From Symbiodinium natans (taxonomy: Eukaryota; Sar; Dinophyceae; Suessiales; Symbiodiniaceae), in NCBI GenBank assembly GCA_905221605.1, contig CAJNDS010002370.1, positions 401,969 to 465,968 of the forward strand: DNA of 64,000 nucleotides, in the 5' to 3' direction. Numbering within the stretch: the stretch's first letter is position 1; every line of letters begins with the position of its first letter. The position numbers and the translations under genes were made by a program. The notes beneath the pieces were generated by a model that saw only the letters and a list, made by a program, of their open reading frames with translations, searched no databases and was not told where the DNA came from. Below are positions 23,149-34,412 of this stretch, piece after piece.

Positions 23149-26110
23149 ATGAAGATGCTGTATTTGCACGGCGGAGGTGTCAGCAAGACGGTCTCCCAGA
23201 TGCAATGAGCCAAGGCGACAAGGCATGCGATGAAGGCAGGATAGGATAGTGCGACATGTGACACAACAGCAGATAACAAGATACAGCAAGAGACCGAAAG
23301 GCAAAAGCAACTACTGCGGCGCAACTGCCATCAACTTGATAGTTCTCCACGGGGCGCAGGTTTGCGATCTAGGAGTCCCGAGGGTGCATGCACGCCGGGG
23401 TGGAAGTTCTGGCTAGACTTCGAGTCCAGTGGCAAAAAGGAGAGGGGGTACGACCTACCGCCAGCACCAGGACGCGGGGGGGTGGCGGGGTGGGTGGGTG
23501 GATCGGCCAACAAGTGGCTCCAACGCGCGTGATGGGCAACAGGGCACTCGTCAATCCGCCACAGGCCCGTGGCTGACAGAGAGAGAGACGTAACCAAGAC
23601 AATGCCAGAGGTTTCAGAAGACTTCGGTACCCATTTGGACCACTTCCCGGCTGAATTCTGCAGCTCCCAAATGGGCCCGCGATCCTCAGAGCCTGCAGGC
23701 CTGTTCTAGCCTGTGCCCTCCCAACCCCTTTTAAATTCAACAATCAAGACCCAGCAGTCCCTTCCGAAGCTACTTACGGTCAAGAAAGAGTCGGCAACAA
23801 AACATGCCGAGAAAGATAGAGAAAGAGAGAGAGAGAGCAGCTTGCACATCACACCTAGAGGCCTCAGGAACAGGAAGGGAACTACCCTCAGAAGCTCATT
23901 CCCAACATCAGGTCTTCCATTGTGTTCTGAATCGAATCCGCTCTCCAGTTTTCGAATCCACACGTAGAGTCTCCGAATCCTGTCCAAACACTTGCCCATT
24001 CTGCTCGCCGAGTTTCTTGCATCCAGTGCTTTCCTGACTGTGCACAAGATGTGTAATGATATGGGACTTGGGACCGGAGGGTTCAAATTGACCCTTGGCT
24101 GTCGTCAGCTTCCAGGAAGGGACGGAATTCGCGAAGTCACTGCACTACATGTACGAAACTCACGACTTTGGCATGCTAATTGTGCCTCGTGTCCCGCTCT
24201 CTGCCCGCGATTGGAATTCTGTCGGATCAGCAACTTGCTTTGTAACCGTGACCTCACAATCGTTCTTCGACCAACCGTAACTCATGCAGACTCCATCATA
24301 TCCGGATTCGACACTGGACTCATTGCATGCGGGCTGAGTGAGAGACAGTTCGGACTCTAGGGGCTTAGGGGTAAAAAGTCCTTAGAGACATGATAGCTGA
24401 TCCACGGCAGGACCAGCATGCCCGTTAAGGAAGGAACCTATGTTCAACGCGTGTGCATGTGCCTCAGGTTGCACAAATGCAGCTGAACAGCACCTTCAAG
24501 GAATTTCCTGGCAAGAAGCAGCTGGAGTGGACGATCTGGACTGGGCCACACGCTGTACCGCTTGGGTGGAACGGAGACTTTTCCTTGAAGCCATTCGGTC
24601 CGAACTTTACCGTTTACTTCGAGCGCCTTCCGTTTGCAAACTGTCAGTGGGAGACGTGGGAGGGCTTTGAGAAGACGTTGGCCGAGTTCAAGAAGTTCCT
24701 CAAGGAGACTCTTTGATATACATTGAAGAATTACGCTTGCGACTTTGCGGCTAACTCAAGGTTAGGTTCTCATTTCGGCAGTGTGCTCCACTTGCGCACG
24801 ATGAGGAATGGGCCATTTGACGGGGCAATGGGTTTCGACATGGGCGGTGAGTTCTTGGTCCACGTTGCCGGCTTGGCCACTGAGGGAGATCCCGACCTGA
24901 AGGATTTGTGTTGGCCCCTTGTCGGGACATCGGGTTGTCATGGGAGCACTGCATTGTGCTTCGAGATGTGAGGAGGCCTTCCGCTTCCTCATGCTCTTCA
25001 CCACCACAGCTCCGAAGCACCTGTCCCCTATGGGCAAAGCTCGCATCAAAGCACCTTTGCAAATACCGACCATCTGCAGCTGGAGCAATTCTGACGAAAA
25101 CCACCCGCAGCTTGGCGTGCAGTTGAAGCTGTGGTGCCAGTTCTCGCTGCTAACCGGAGTTCACCCACGCCTTTTGTCCCTTGCATCATCAACACGGTGA
25201 GCTTAATGCGGCTTAATTGACAAGGTACATGGAATATGAAGAGCTTCCGCTGTTTATCCATCGGGACTTCAGGGAAGTGATTGTGCATCATGATGGGCAC
25301 AAGCCACCCCTTCTGAAGAAAGAGCAAACAGCTTCTTGGATAAATGCTTTACGAGAAGCATTGTGGATCCATAGAGAAGCTGCTCATGTTGCTGGGAGGT
25401 TTTCTGGCGCTTCGCACGAATCTCGCCTGAACACATGGAAATCCATAGTGGTAACAGTGAAGACTGAACAAGCCACGCTTCAGGATTTCTGGATGCTATG
25501 GAGAAGGGATGGACCTTCACCCCAACAGACCACGAAGACAACGCACTTCGAGCGAAGCTTTGGCTGCCTATGCTGCGATCAGGGCCATGCCCTCCCAAGA
25601 CAGGCAAGAGGCAGGAAGCGTGCCCGTAAGCGTGAATCGATATGCTCCGCTGCTGGGGCGCCGCTTACAGCCACAAATAGTGTGACAGGCGTTTGCTGGT
25701 CGTACCAGACCCCGTCGGCATGGGAGACCTCCCGAAGACCATGGAAGCACTGCAGGCTTCCTGTTCTTGTTGCTTTTGTTGGAGTTTTCGGGTCGCATTC
25801 CCCTGCATTGGAGGCCATGCAAGCCAGAGGTGAGCCTCTCGAAAGCAAGGGTGAGCCCTTCGTCAGTGGCGGCACACCTCCCAAGCCGCTTCAGCGACTG
25901 GAACTTCTGGCAAAAGTCTGCCAAGCATCACCTGAGATCTTTCAGAAGGCTGCTGCTGCTTCCGACCTGGAAGTTCAGCATGTGCTTCGGAAGCAAGTTC
26001 TGAAAGATCCACACCACGAAGCGGCAACACAACAACGAGACAAACGAAAGCCGCAACACATCAGAATACAAATCAGGTCAAGGCGCGGAACAGAAACCGC
26101 AGCAATTTGA
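23149..26110 (+). CDS. FSH1-type alpha/beta hydrolase, catalytic Ser replaced by Asp
   Basis: Exons: 23149-23190, 24468-24706, 24806-24902, 24973-25109, 25225 onward (frame open to a TAG at 26108-26110). Joined: MKMLYLHGGGVSKT (oxyanion LHGGG), WEGFEKTLAEFKKFLKE, NGPFDGAMGFDMGGEFLVHV, FRFLMLFTTTAP, ICSWSNSDENHPQ and VIVHHDGHKPP. This is the FSH1 serine-hydrolase layout, including the diagnostic GPFDG. At the nucleophile elbow the family's GFSxG reads GFDMG, so Asp replaces Ser, while the Asp and His of the triad appear present. Introns are GT, GA, GA and GC type. The first intron is 1.3 kb and contains an unexplained frame at 24095-24277. After about 25370 the domain is over; the tail frame is probably mixed exon and intron, though KPLQRLELLAKVCQASPEIF (about 25885-25944) looks coding. 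Confidence 0.8.
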
Positions 26111-27300
26111 AGCAGGAACTGTCCAGGCTACTGCACCACCTGACCGGGCATTTAAACCATGAGGCAGCGCCGACATCCGAACTGGGCGCAAATTGGGGAA
26201 GTGTCCTGGTCGGCCTGTCCCAGACAAGAGGCCGGAAGCCGAGGCGAATTGTTCCCGTTACAGGGATCCCCTGATTGCTGAGGCCCTTGTTCCCTGTACT
26301 GTGAGAGACGTCTCCGTAACCGGAGTCGATTTCGCACGGGTCGTGGATTATCGAGGAGGGAGCAGGCGAGAGCAGAACACCTGGCCCGACACAACAGTTA
26401 CCGGCCCAAGACCTGGCAGGATTCACGCTTTCATACTAACCAAATTTGAGCGACTGGTGGGACTCGACCCAACACGAATTCCCAAAAGCACTCCGCTGGC
26501 CTGCCGGAATGGGCAGAGGAGGGAAAAGAAGATCTTCATGAACTGTTCACGCAATAGCAGCGTGCTCACAGGTACCCCCATGGCAGAGTATTTACGGATT
26601 TGTCCGAGTCGACGGGTATACCGCACCAACATGTGAGGATTGAACAGCGTTTTCAAGCATTATGGGCACTGGGCATACCAACATCCGTTTTGCTGTGTAC
26701 AGACAGTTGCAACATGGAGCCATCCAAACCAGCCTGGGCCGAGAAGGGGCAGAACCCTCAGCATTGGATGTGTGGACATATGAATCAGCTGCCTTGGAGG
26801 CAATTGCTGGGCACGCCTCATGCTTGCCCACTTTGTCTACGTTCTCTCCTGCTTTAGCATTCCACAGCTGCGGCATTTTGTTTTGCAGATTTATTCGGGC
26901 ATGTGTTGCGGGAAGTTGTCCAAAGCAGTCATCCAAAGCAGTCGTCGATGGGATCCCGGGGATCCCGGGGAACGGGCGTAGTCCCAGATAACACTCACGT
27001 AACCGGTGTGACATGGTGTGTCGATGTCGTGTGCGGGCGCTTCAGAAAGTTGAAGCGGTCTAAGAGGCAAGTGTCTAGAGTCGGCTTTGACATGTCGCGG
27101 CGCACACCGACCGACCGGTTGCTCCATAGAAATCTTACACTGGCAGCTGAGGTAAGCATCTCTGAAGAGCAGTCGAAGATCAAATGGCATTGCGACATGA
27201 CCGACGTTCCTTCGCGACAATTGCTCAGCAAGGATCGTATGAGCGATAGGGGAGAAGTGTGCTTTAGCAATCACGCACATGGACCAGACAATCAAGACAG

Positions 27301-27872
27301 GACATCATCAATGATGAGCAACGCAACTCTGATGTCCAAGACCTGGCCAGAAAGTTCTTGGAGGAGCTGCGGCTGATTCAGAAGTTGCCGAAATGCTGTC
27401 TGTAGTGGCCGAAGCGCATACAGAAGTGTACGGAAGTGAGTAGATTGCTATGTGATGCTGTCTGCAAAACCAAGGCCACGAAGGAGGTCGGAGATGCACC
27501 TTTGGCTCTCGTTGGACTTGGCACCGGAGCTTTCATTGCATTTGCCATCGCTCGGGAGCTCGTCGCAGCCGGCACCCAGCCCTTGGGCCTGTGGCTGGTG
27601 GATCCGCCACTACGCTTGCCATGGTCATGCACATGCGAACCTTGCACACTCAAGGCATAAGATGTCAAAAGACGTCGTCATCTTGAGCTGCCCCGAAGCT
27701 CCCTGAAGCTCCCTGGAAGGAGTGTCCAGTTCATGTGCTTGTTGATCGCGATTCGACCTATGGCCCACCATGGAGATACGAGGTGTCGACCTGCGGCCCA
27801 TTCACCACACAGCTGTTTGTTGACATAGACGAGATGGTTCAGCACGTCATATCCGGCGTGGCATCCCTTTAG
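27301..27872 (+). CDS. thioesterase-like alpha/beta hydrolase, nucleophile lost, 5' end unresolved
   Basis: Resembles the thioesterase domains that end polyketide or peptide synthases. Pieces: from 27301 DIINDEQRNSDVQDLARKFL; 27484 to about 27654 GDAPLALVGLGTGAFIAFAI, ARELVAAGTQPLGLWLVDPP; 27720-27872 ECPVHVLVDRDSTYGPPWRY ... ISGVASL and stop TAG. The second piece aligns with the GHSxGA elbow and following helix of thioesterases, but the Ser position is Gly (GLGTG). The usual C-terminal catalytic His is not seen, and the lid between the two last pieces is nearly absent. Either a pseudo-enzyme or a decayed domain. A possible N-terminal exon lies near 27080-27150. Lies 1.2 kb after the FSH1-type gene in the same direction. 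Confidence 0.68.
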
Positions 27873-28593
27873 GGTAGTATGGACGGCCGAACGACGACAA
27901 AAAAGCTGATTCACATCAAGAGTACTCACATATACTCATTGTCATCTGCACTCCATGTAAACCTTGATGAATGACCAGTCAGCTCCCGCGTGTGCTTGCC
28001 GAGGCACCCCTGACCGCAACGTTTCACACAGCACCAGTTAAGACAGTCAAGGTGCATGAGGCACCGCATCACTCTCTCCCCACCCCGGTGGACAAAAAGA
28101 CGCTGCGGTGCCAGGCTTTGCATTGCAGACGATCTCTAAAGGAAGTGCGCATCCTGGCTTTCAGGAACCGAGAACAGCAGAAACTGCAACAGAACCCAGT
28201 CGGCGAGACGGGCCCACCTCATTGCTGTTCCTGCCGGCCTCCCATTTTGTTTGCAGCAGCCGTGCACCTGCTCACAAAATGAGGACCCCTTTTGTAACGT
28301 GAGCGGAACTATGGGACCCATCCGTAGATGGCTAGATAGCCTGTTTCAGAACATGTTCATCCCAATTCGACATCCGCCGTTCCAGAACTGGCAAGCGTCT
28401 TCTTCGATGTTGCAAATTATAGGGACTCGCGGGCATCCCTCGCGCATTCAGTTGCCGTGCCTTGAGGCAGTGCCCTGCCTCATTTCAGCTCCAGGCTCTT
28501 GTCGCTCTTTGCCTTGATGATGTTGGTAGCCGCGGGCTCCCACCGTCCTTAATGGAGTATGGATGGTTTCTGAATGCTTCTGATTGCATCACA

Positions 28594-29064
28594 GGCGACT
28601 GAGTTCTACGAGCACGTGGGCTTGACCCTACTTGGGCGACAAGCTGAGCTTAAAAAGCGAGCCTAGCAGCGTCCGACAGCCAATACACAATGCATTCTCT
28701 CCATAAACGTTCGTCCTGCGGACGTGACCAAGGCTCTCCCAAAGCCTTCCCGCTTTGCAACTGCAGGATTTCGCTTGACACTTTGGTTACCTCGCTGCCA
28801 ATCATTGCAAGTTGCTGAGAGTTCGATTCATCGCTTCAGGCCTTGCCTTTCGCAAGGGCTGGGTTGCTCGATACAGCCCGGCACTTTGTCCCTGCACGGG
28901 CTGACAGTGATAGATTTCATTGATGCGCATGTAGAACTCAGCTGTTTCGCATGCAACGCAATGCGCTGCGCATTGCTTCGCTGTGCTAGGCCGCGCCGTT
29001 CGACATCCTTGCCGAGGAGACTCGTGAGTTCTTCAAGGCGTTTGAAGGGCTGCCAGCATGGTAA
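28594..29064 (+). CDS. 3' end of an unrecognised gene
   Basis: The exon 28990-29064 follows a CTAG acceptor and reads AAPFDILAEETREFFKAFEG then LPAW and TAA. It has clear coding character and is 25 codons in phase. A short piece at about 28594-28640 reads ATEFYEHVGLTLLG, similar to the FYExxGF strand of acetyltransferases or glyoxalases; it may be an upstream exon. It could also be the tail of the preceding hydrolase group. Confidence 0.5.
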
Positions 29065-29254
29065 CAGCCGCCAACTAAACTTTTGGACAGCTGAGAATCT
29101 GTTCTACTGTTTCCTGTAGCAGTCGGGACGTGGATTCATGCTTGCGTAGACGCCGCTCTCTTCACATATAGTCATCCTTGAAGAGATAGAGTTTGGGTTT
29201 CGGGTTGTTGTTTTTTTTCTGGGTTTTGGGCTTTTTCCCACGTTTGTGAAGGAA

Positions 29255-29867
29255 CCCATAGATAGAATATTTTCGGGACCCCGAAAAAAACGCCCGCTTT
29301 CGGCCTCCTGCACACATGTTCTATCTATGGGTTTCAAGACTCGTCAAGCACCAGATGGGGTTACAATGAGGGCCTGCGAGACTTATGCGTCTCAGATTCT
29401 ATGTGGCTTCACTTGAAACCTGGTGTATTCCATGTATGGGGGTTCTACGAGGGCCTGCAGGGCTTCCGTCCACACTTGAGGCCAAGTACATTCTATCTAT
29501 GGGGTTCCCACGAGCAGGCTGCAACAGGCTGTAGTAACTGACTGCAGAATGCTCCGGAGCAGGAGAGTTGGAGAGGTGGACCTCCAACTCCGGCAAAATC
29601 CCATAGATAGAATATAGTTGAGGAGGAGGAGAGGAGGACCTCCAACTTCTGCAGGAACCCATAGATAGAATATAGTTGAGGAGAGGAGGACAGGAGGAGC
29701 TCCAACTCCTGCAGGAACCCATAGATAGAATATAGTTGACCCTGGCGCGCCCCTTGGCCCTAAATTTTAGGCCAATATTCCATCTAACGTTTTGGGGTTT
29801 TTCATATTCTATCTATCCTTTTGGAAAGGGTGTTTTTATGTTTTCGGATTTTCAAATATTCTATCTA
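29255..29867. repeat. cluster of the 16-base motif CCCATAGATAGAATAT in both orientations
   Basis: Forward copies start at 29255, 29600, 29658 and 29718. Reverse-complement copies or partial copies lie at 29319-29331, 29490-29504, 29804-29816 and 29856-29867, and a diverged one near 29426-29441. The three copies at 29600, 29658 and 29718 sit in a tandem array of about 59-base units that also share purine-rich GAGGAGGA and CTCCAACT blocks. The first forward and first reverse copies, with flanking GGAACC and GGTTTC, form inverted repeats around a 48-base core. Confidence 0.9.
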
Positions 29868-32310
29868 CTTAAGGATGCCTATAGGCTGAGGATGTTTGAG
29901 GCATAAGCGGTGTTCAAGCACTGGCACTCTGCGATATTGCGTAACTGACTGCTGCAAAACAAAGCTGGCATAGACTTCGTTTCAACAGCCCAAATGTTGC
30001 ATCTACTCCGGAAATTCAACCTCGCCATCAGACTGCCGCCCTGGCCGTCCCACCTCCTCCGTCGCAAGCTTTGGCAACATTGCACAGTGCATTGCTGGTG
30101 CGAGGGAGAGGCAGCTGTGCAAGGTTATGATGAGATTTCGAATGCTAGTGTATCAACAGCTCGTTTGTTGCCCGAGGTCACTGTTGAAGGCGCACGGCCC
30201 CTACTCATTGCTGCGATTGCCGATGTCTAAGTCTTCATCAGGGCGCGCGATATGTCGAACACACGTGGCTCTAAGGCAGGGTTCGCCCCACATTCAGGCG
30301 AAAGTGCTTGCTGAACTCCCTTGCACCGGTCCCGTGCTCCCTGCTTGAGGAACTGGGACGAGAACATGCAGAAGGTCGGCAGGAAGGCCTGGCTAACTTC
30401 ATGCCCATATCACCCATAGCCATGACTGGACACTGAAGCCACAGGAAAACGAAACTAGCGCGTGGGGGAAATAGGGGCCAGGTTTGCTGAAGCTTCAGTC
30501 TGTCCTCCGACGGTCCGACGGGCACTGTCCGCAGAAATCCCGCCCCCCACACTCAGTTGCTCAGATACAGAGACAGTGCCGAGTAAATATTGAACATGGC
30601 TTTCTTTGGTCTGATATTTGACGGCACAAGCGCCTCACCCCCAAAACTCCGCCATGGTGGCCCTGCTCCGCTACAGGGTGGTAGATCCTCGATGGCGGTA
30701 GGATGAAAACACTGGAGCTGTCATACTGCCACGATGCTCCCGCTGGGCGGTTGGGCTTCCGTTCCATGTGACAGACATTTGGCAGACGCAGTCCTACAGC
30801 TTAGCTTCGGCAATTGCACGGTTGGTGTGTGTGTGTGTGTAAAGGAAGACACATACGGCAGTTCTTGTGGCCTTCTGCCGTGTCCGCGCTCCCGAGTTCT
30901 GGCATTTCCTGACAGCCTGAGCATTCCGCAGGAAACCATGATGAAGAGGAAACAAAGAACTCTGCGAGTGAGTGGCAAGCTAAGCTGCAGCATCGGCATT
31001 GGCTCACATTCCCCTAAGCGTGGAAACTCCAAGATCAGCTATTCAGACCGTAAACGCTTCTGTGGAAGGTCATTGTTGGCTTTCCTTCTGGAGGAGCGTA
31101 CTGCTGTCATCATTGTCGGACGCCATGTCAGCACTCCGGAGCCAGGCCAAGGCACGCGTTACTTGTAGCACAGTATGGTTCATGGGTAGGAGTTGCAGTC
31201 GCTGGCGCTTGCGAGTGGACATGGAGCCCAGAAGACGTGGGCAACTAAATGCAGAGTAGTCAGGAATATTCAGGAATATTCACAGGCGCCCATGTTCAGA
31301 AAGCACAGTGTACTGAGGCATGATGGCGCGCATCCTGCCAGACTGTCCCCTGACAGCCTAGATTCTTTTCAGCGTGGCGTCTGTCATGAGCAAAGTCTTG
31401 CTGGTTCTCAAGCATGAGGGCATGAGGTTGTGGTCTGCGTGCCGGTTTGTGGGGACTGTATCCACAACCCGAATTTTGCGGGTCAAAAGTGGTGTTTTTT
31501 CCTACAAAAGCCCCCATGCAGCTCTAGCAGCCGCTAGCGCGGCGCCTGTGCTACGACTCTCGGGCGCTTTGCTAGCATGCTCGAGCGCCGCGACGGTGCT
31601 AGCGCCGTCGAAGCGCTCCGTGTGCGTCAAACTAAGTGCTTGGCAGCACAAACAAGTTTGTTTGAGAGCGCTTGACAGCGCTGTTGCAACTTAAGCGCTA
31701 TCGCAGTGCTGTAAGCAGCTCGGCTCACAAGCCTGCAGGACCCTGAAAGGTATGCTGGGTGGGAAGGGACGGGGTCGGGGTTGCAGTCTTCGGGCCTCCC
31801 GTTTATTTTTGCCCAACGAACAGTACGAACAATTTTCAACCGGAAGCATTGGCCAACCTCACTTTTTCATTTCTGCTTCACACAACGTGTCATGATCATG
31901 TCCTCCTTTTGTGGTTCTTGAAAACAAAAGAAGCATGGCTGACGAGCCAACCGCAAAACAAGTGTCAGACAATTCGGATTGTGGACAGCAGTGACAACGG
32001 CCACAAAACCAGCACCATGAGCATCTTCGTGAAGGTTCGTGGACGCCCCAAGCCAGCTGCATGAACATCAGCGGCTAGGGTCCGCGAGCTGGGACACCGT
32101 CGCAGACCTCAGCCTCATGCCCTCATACTTGAGCACCAGCAAGAAGAGGTCTTCACCAATGGTGTTGGTCATTGTTGGTCACCGTTGCAGCGAGTTGGCA
32201 TTTTGGGCTTGGGCATGGCCATGGGTTTCAGAGGTGGCAGCACATGGCAAGGTGAATGTGCAAGATGCCCCGACGTCCTCGTCCTTTTCTTGCTCAGCAT
32301 CATCATCATG

Positions 32311-32347
<37 letters not shown>

Positions 32348-34336
32348 CGAGAGATCAAAATAGTGAAGTTTTCTCTGGCATGCCCTCATCCACTCGCACC
32401 TTGCCAGTCTTGGCCTCTCTGCTTCGTTGATTGAACTCGGTCTGAGAATGTGAACTTTGTGTTTCTTGCGCATGCTGTCACGCTTTTGCTTCCGCCGACC
32501 TGCGACTCAGTGGGCAGCGTGAGTACAGTGCACGAAGGTGCGAGAAACGTGTTTACGAGGAGTCAATGCGAAACGCAGCCATGCATGCAACAGCTCCGCG
32601 TTTGACAAGCCAAAGCGCGCGCAGTCTGTCGTAACCACCACTGGTTGTGCTCGAGCATGCCGTGTCCTTCCGTTTGTTGTTGTGAGAGAACCTTCGCGTG
32701 GTGGCTGGAGACACATGCACGACTGGCGACTGGCACGTTGCAGCACTTCCAGGTTAGCAAGGTATGCTGGCCTTCTGCCCCAACAAGGCACGGGTCGGCA
32801 GAAGCTTTGCTTCTCAAATTCGGATTGTGTGGCCAAAACTGGCAGGCAGCGCGTCCAAAAGGCAAGGCTGACAGTTCAATCGATAATTTTGCACAAGTCG
32901 ACTCTGAAAAGGTTTGAAAAGCATGAGTTAGCATGAGGTGTGTGCCTGCAGCGGTGCTAGACCCGATCCTCAGGCTGCGGCCTTGGAGAGGCACGTGCAC
33001 ACATGATCCAATTTCAACCGGGGTCGGATGGGAGACTGTTGGTTCTGGAAGTGGTGTGCAAGACTGAGGCACCTCGGCGTGGTTTTGCAAGACTCCGCCC
33101 ATTCTTTGCGATGGCCTCAGCGCAGAAACGCGATCGTTCGCAACGCCGACCGCCGGCTTTCCTTCGATGTATGCTCATGCAGTCTCGCGCAGTGAGTTGG
33201 CGGCATGGCTGCCCTAGTTCATATCATGCTGCCTCCACCACAGCCGTGCTTCACAAGGTCATTCACGGACCTGGCTGTGGCATTGGAAACTCTCGCAGCT
33301 TGGACTCTAAAACGTTGTCAGCTGGAGATTGACATCGCAAGCGCTGGCTGACCGCCCCTTGTTGCAAGGCGGATGCCGGCATTCGACCACGTAGCGTCTT
33401 GGAGGCGCAAGCACATCCCAATGTTTTGAAGCTGCAACCCTACGTTCAGCAAGCCTGAAAACGATCGCTAAAAGTGCAACGCGCACAACACTTCGGCTCC
33501 CTCTTCTTCCCACAAGCACTAGATCCGGACCTCGTGCAAAGCGCTTTGCAGTGTCCGAAAGAACCCGAAAGCCATCGAAAGCAGGGTTCTGGCATCCCCC
33601 CCGGCCCCATCACGTAACGTTAGTAACGTTAGGCAATTTTTGCAAGCACATGGCCATTCAGGCACTGATGTCTGCAGCAGAGGCCGGGCACCTGGTTGGA
33701 AGAACCAATCGGGCCACTAATGGTGCCACGGTGCCAACATGTGACCAGCATGTGCAGCATGTGGCAGAGACAAGCTACCACAGGCCTGCGAATTTCCCAC
33801 TGTTGAAGATGGTGCCGCAACATCTGTTAAGCTCTCAGCACTGCAGGGTTCATGTTGCACGTATGGCGTACGCACTAGCTGCAAGAGCTCGAGGTTGCTG
33901 CTTTGCTGCACGGTTGGCGGGCTTCAGGCTCGCAACACAACTGATAGGGCTTGGGGCTCTGCAGAGACATCAATTCAGCTTGCACTCGAGGGCCAAACCC
34001 TTTCCCCAGTCGGGAGATCATCGTGATCATCAGCAGCAGCAAACACCAGCACCATCTTCACGAGCAATACTTGGACACGCGCGGGTCGAAATTCATGAGT
34101 AGTGGTCAGGAGGTGGTGCAGTGGGAGCACGGTGACGGTGGTGGTGTTGTGGAATTGTGGCGCGGGCGCGGTCAGGTGGGATTGGGGCTGGTGTGTGTGG
34201 AGTAGCCTATAGTTGAAGGAGCCTTAATGAAGAAAGCTGTGCAGTGCCTTGCCAGGTTTCGTTGACCTTGTACCTAGCGCCTTCGTGCGGAGGGGCATGT
34301 TCCATCATGTTTCAACTGCTTGCTTTGATCCGACAG
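29868..34336. other. 4.5 kb without a recognised gene
   Basis: Frames are short. Protein-like + strand pieces occur near 30000-30090 (proline-rich ALAVPPPPSQALATLH), 30115-30228 (ASVSTARLLPEVTVEGARPL) and 31386-31440 (MSKVLLVLKHEGMR), none with a domain. A GT run (30823-30840), an AGCGC-rich block (31535-31698) and an ATC repeat lie here. Confidence 0.35.
32298..32346. repeat. CAT/ATC trinucleotide microsatellite
   Basis: About 16 near-perfect CAT units with one CATGAT interruption. A translated frame would be poly-Ile, poly-His or poly-Ser; there is no sign that it is coding. Confidence 0.95.
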
Positions 34337-34412
34337 GGCGGCCGCTGACCCCAACCCTGCGGGAACGCCTCAAAGCCTTCCTTTCCGAGCATGAGGCCTA
34401 TGGCTTTCTGTG
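34337..34412 (+). CDS. possible terminal exon, unrecognised
   Basis: After a CGACAG acceptor the frame reads GRPLTPTLRERLKAFLSEHE then AYGFL and TGA. Composition is clearly protein-like (amphipathic helix), but I find no partner exon with confidence. Confidence 0.4.

Noticed and set aside
23706-24086. 126-codon minus-strand frame in the first intron of the FSH1-type gene
   Set aside because: Includes a GA/CT simple repeat giving LSLSLSFS, shows no domain and lies within a well-supported intron.
25217-26110. Single 297-residue protein starting at an ATG at 25217
   Set aside because: The ATG lies in the intron before the exon at 25225. The frame is the last exon or exons of the hydrolase, not an independent gene.
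26945-26972. GGGATCCC duplicated block as a recombination site
   Set aside because: Only two adjacent short copies; no other support.
29399-29722. Repetitive minus-strand protein (SMGSCRSW repeats)
   Set aside because: Produced by the tandem array of the 16-base motif, with no coding signal outside the repeat.
29255-29867. CRISPR-like array
   Set aside because: Repeats are in both orientations, spacers are irregular and partly similar to each other, and the genome is eukaryotic.
32185-32430. Poly-Ile membrane protein
   Set aside because: Frame runs through an ATC microsatellite; no other support.
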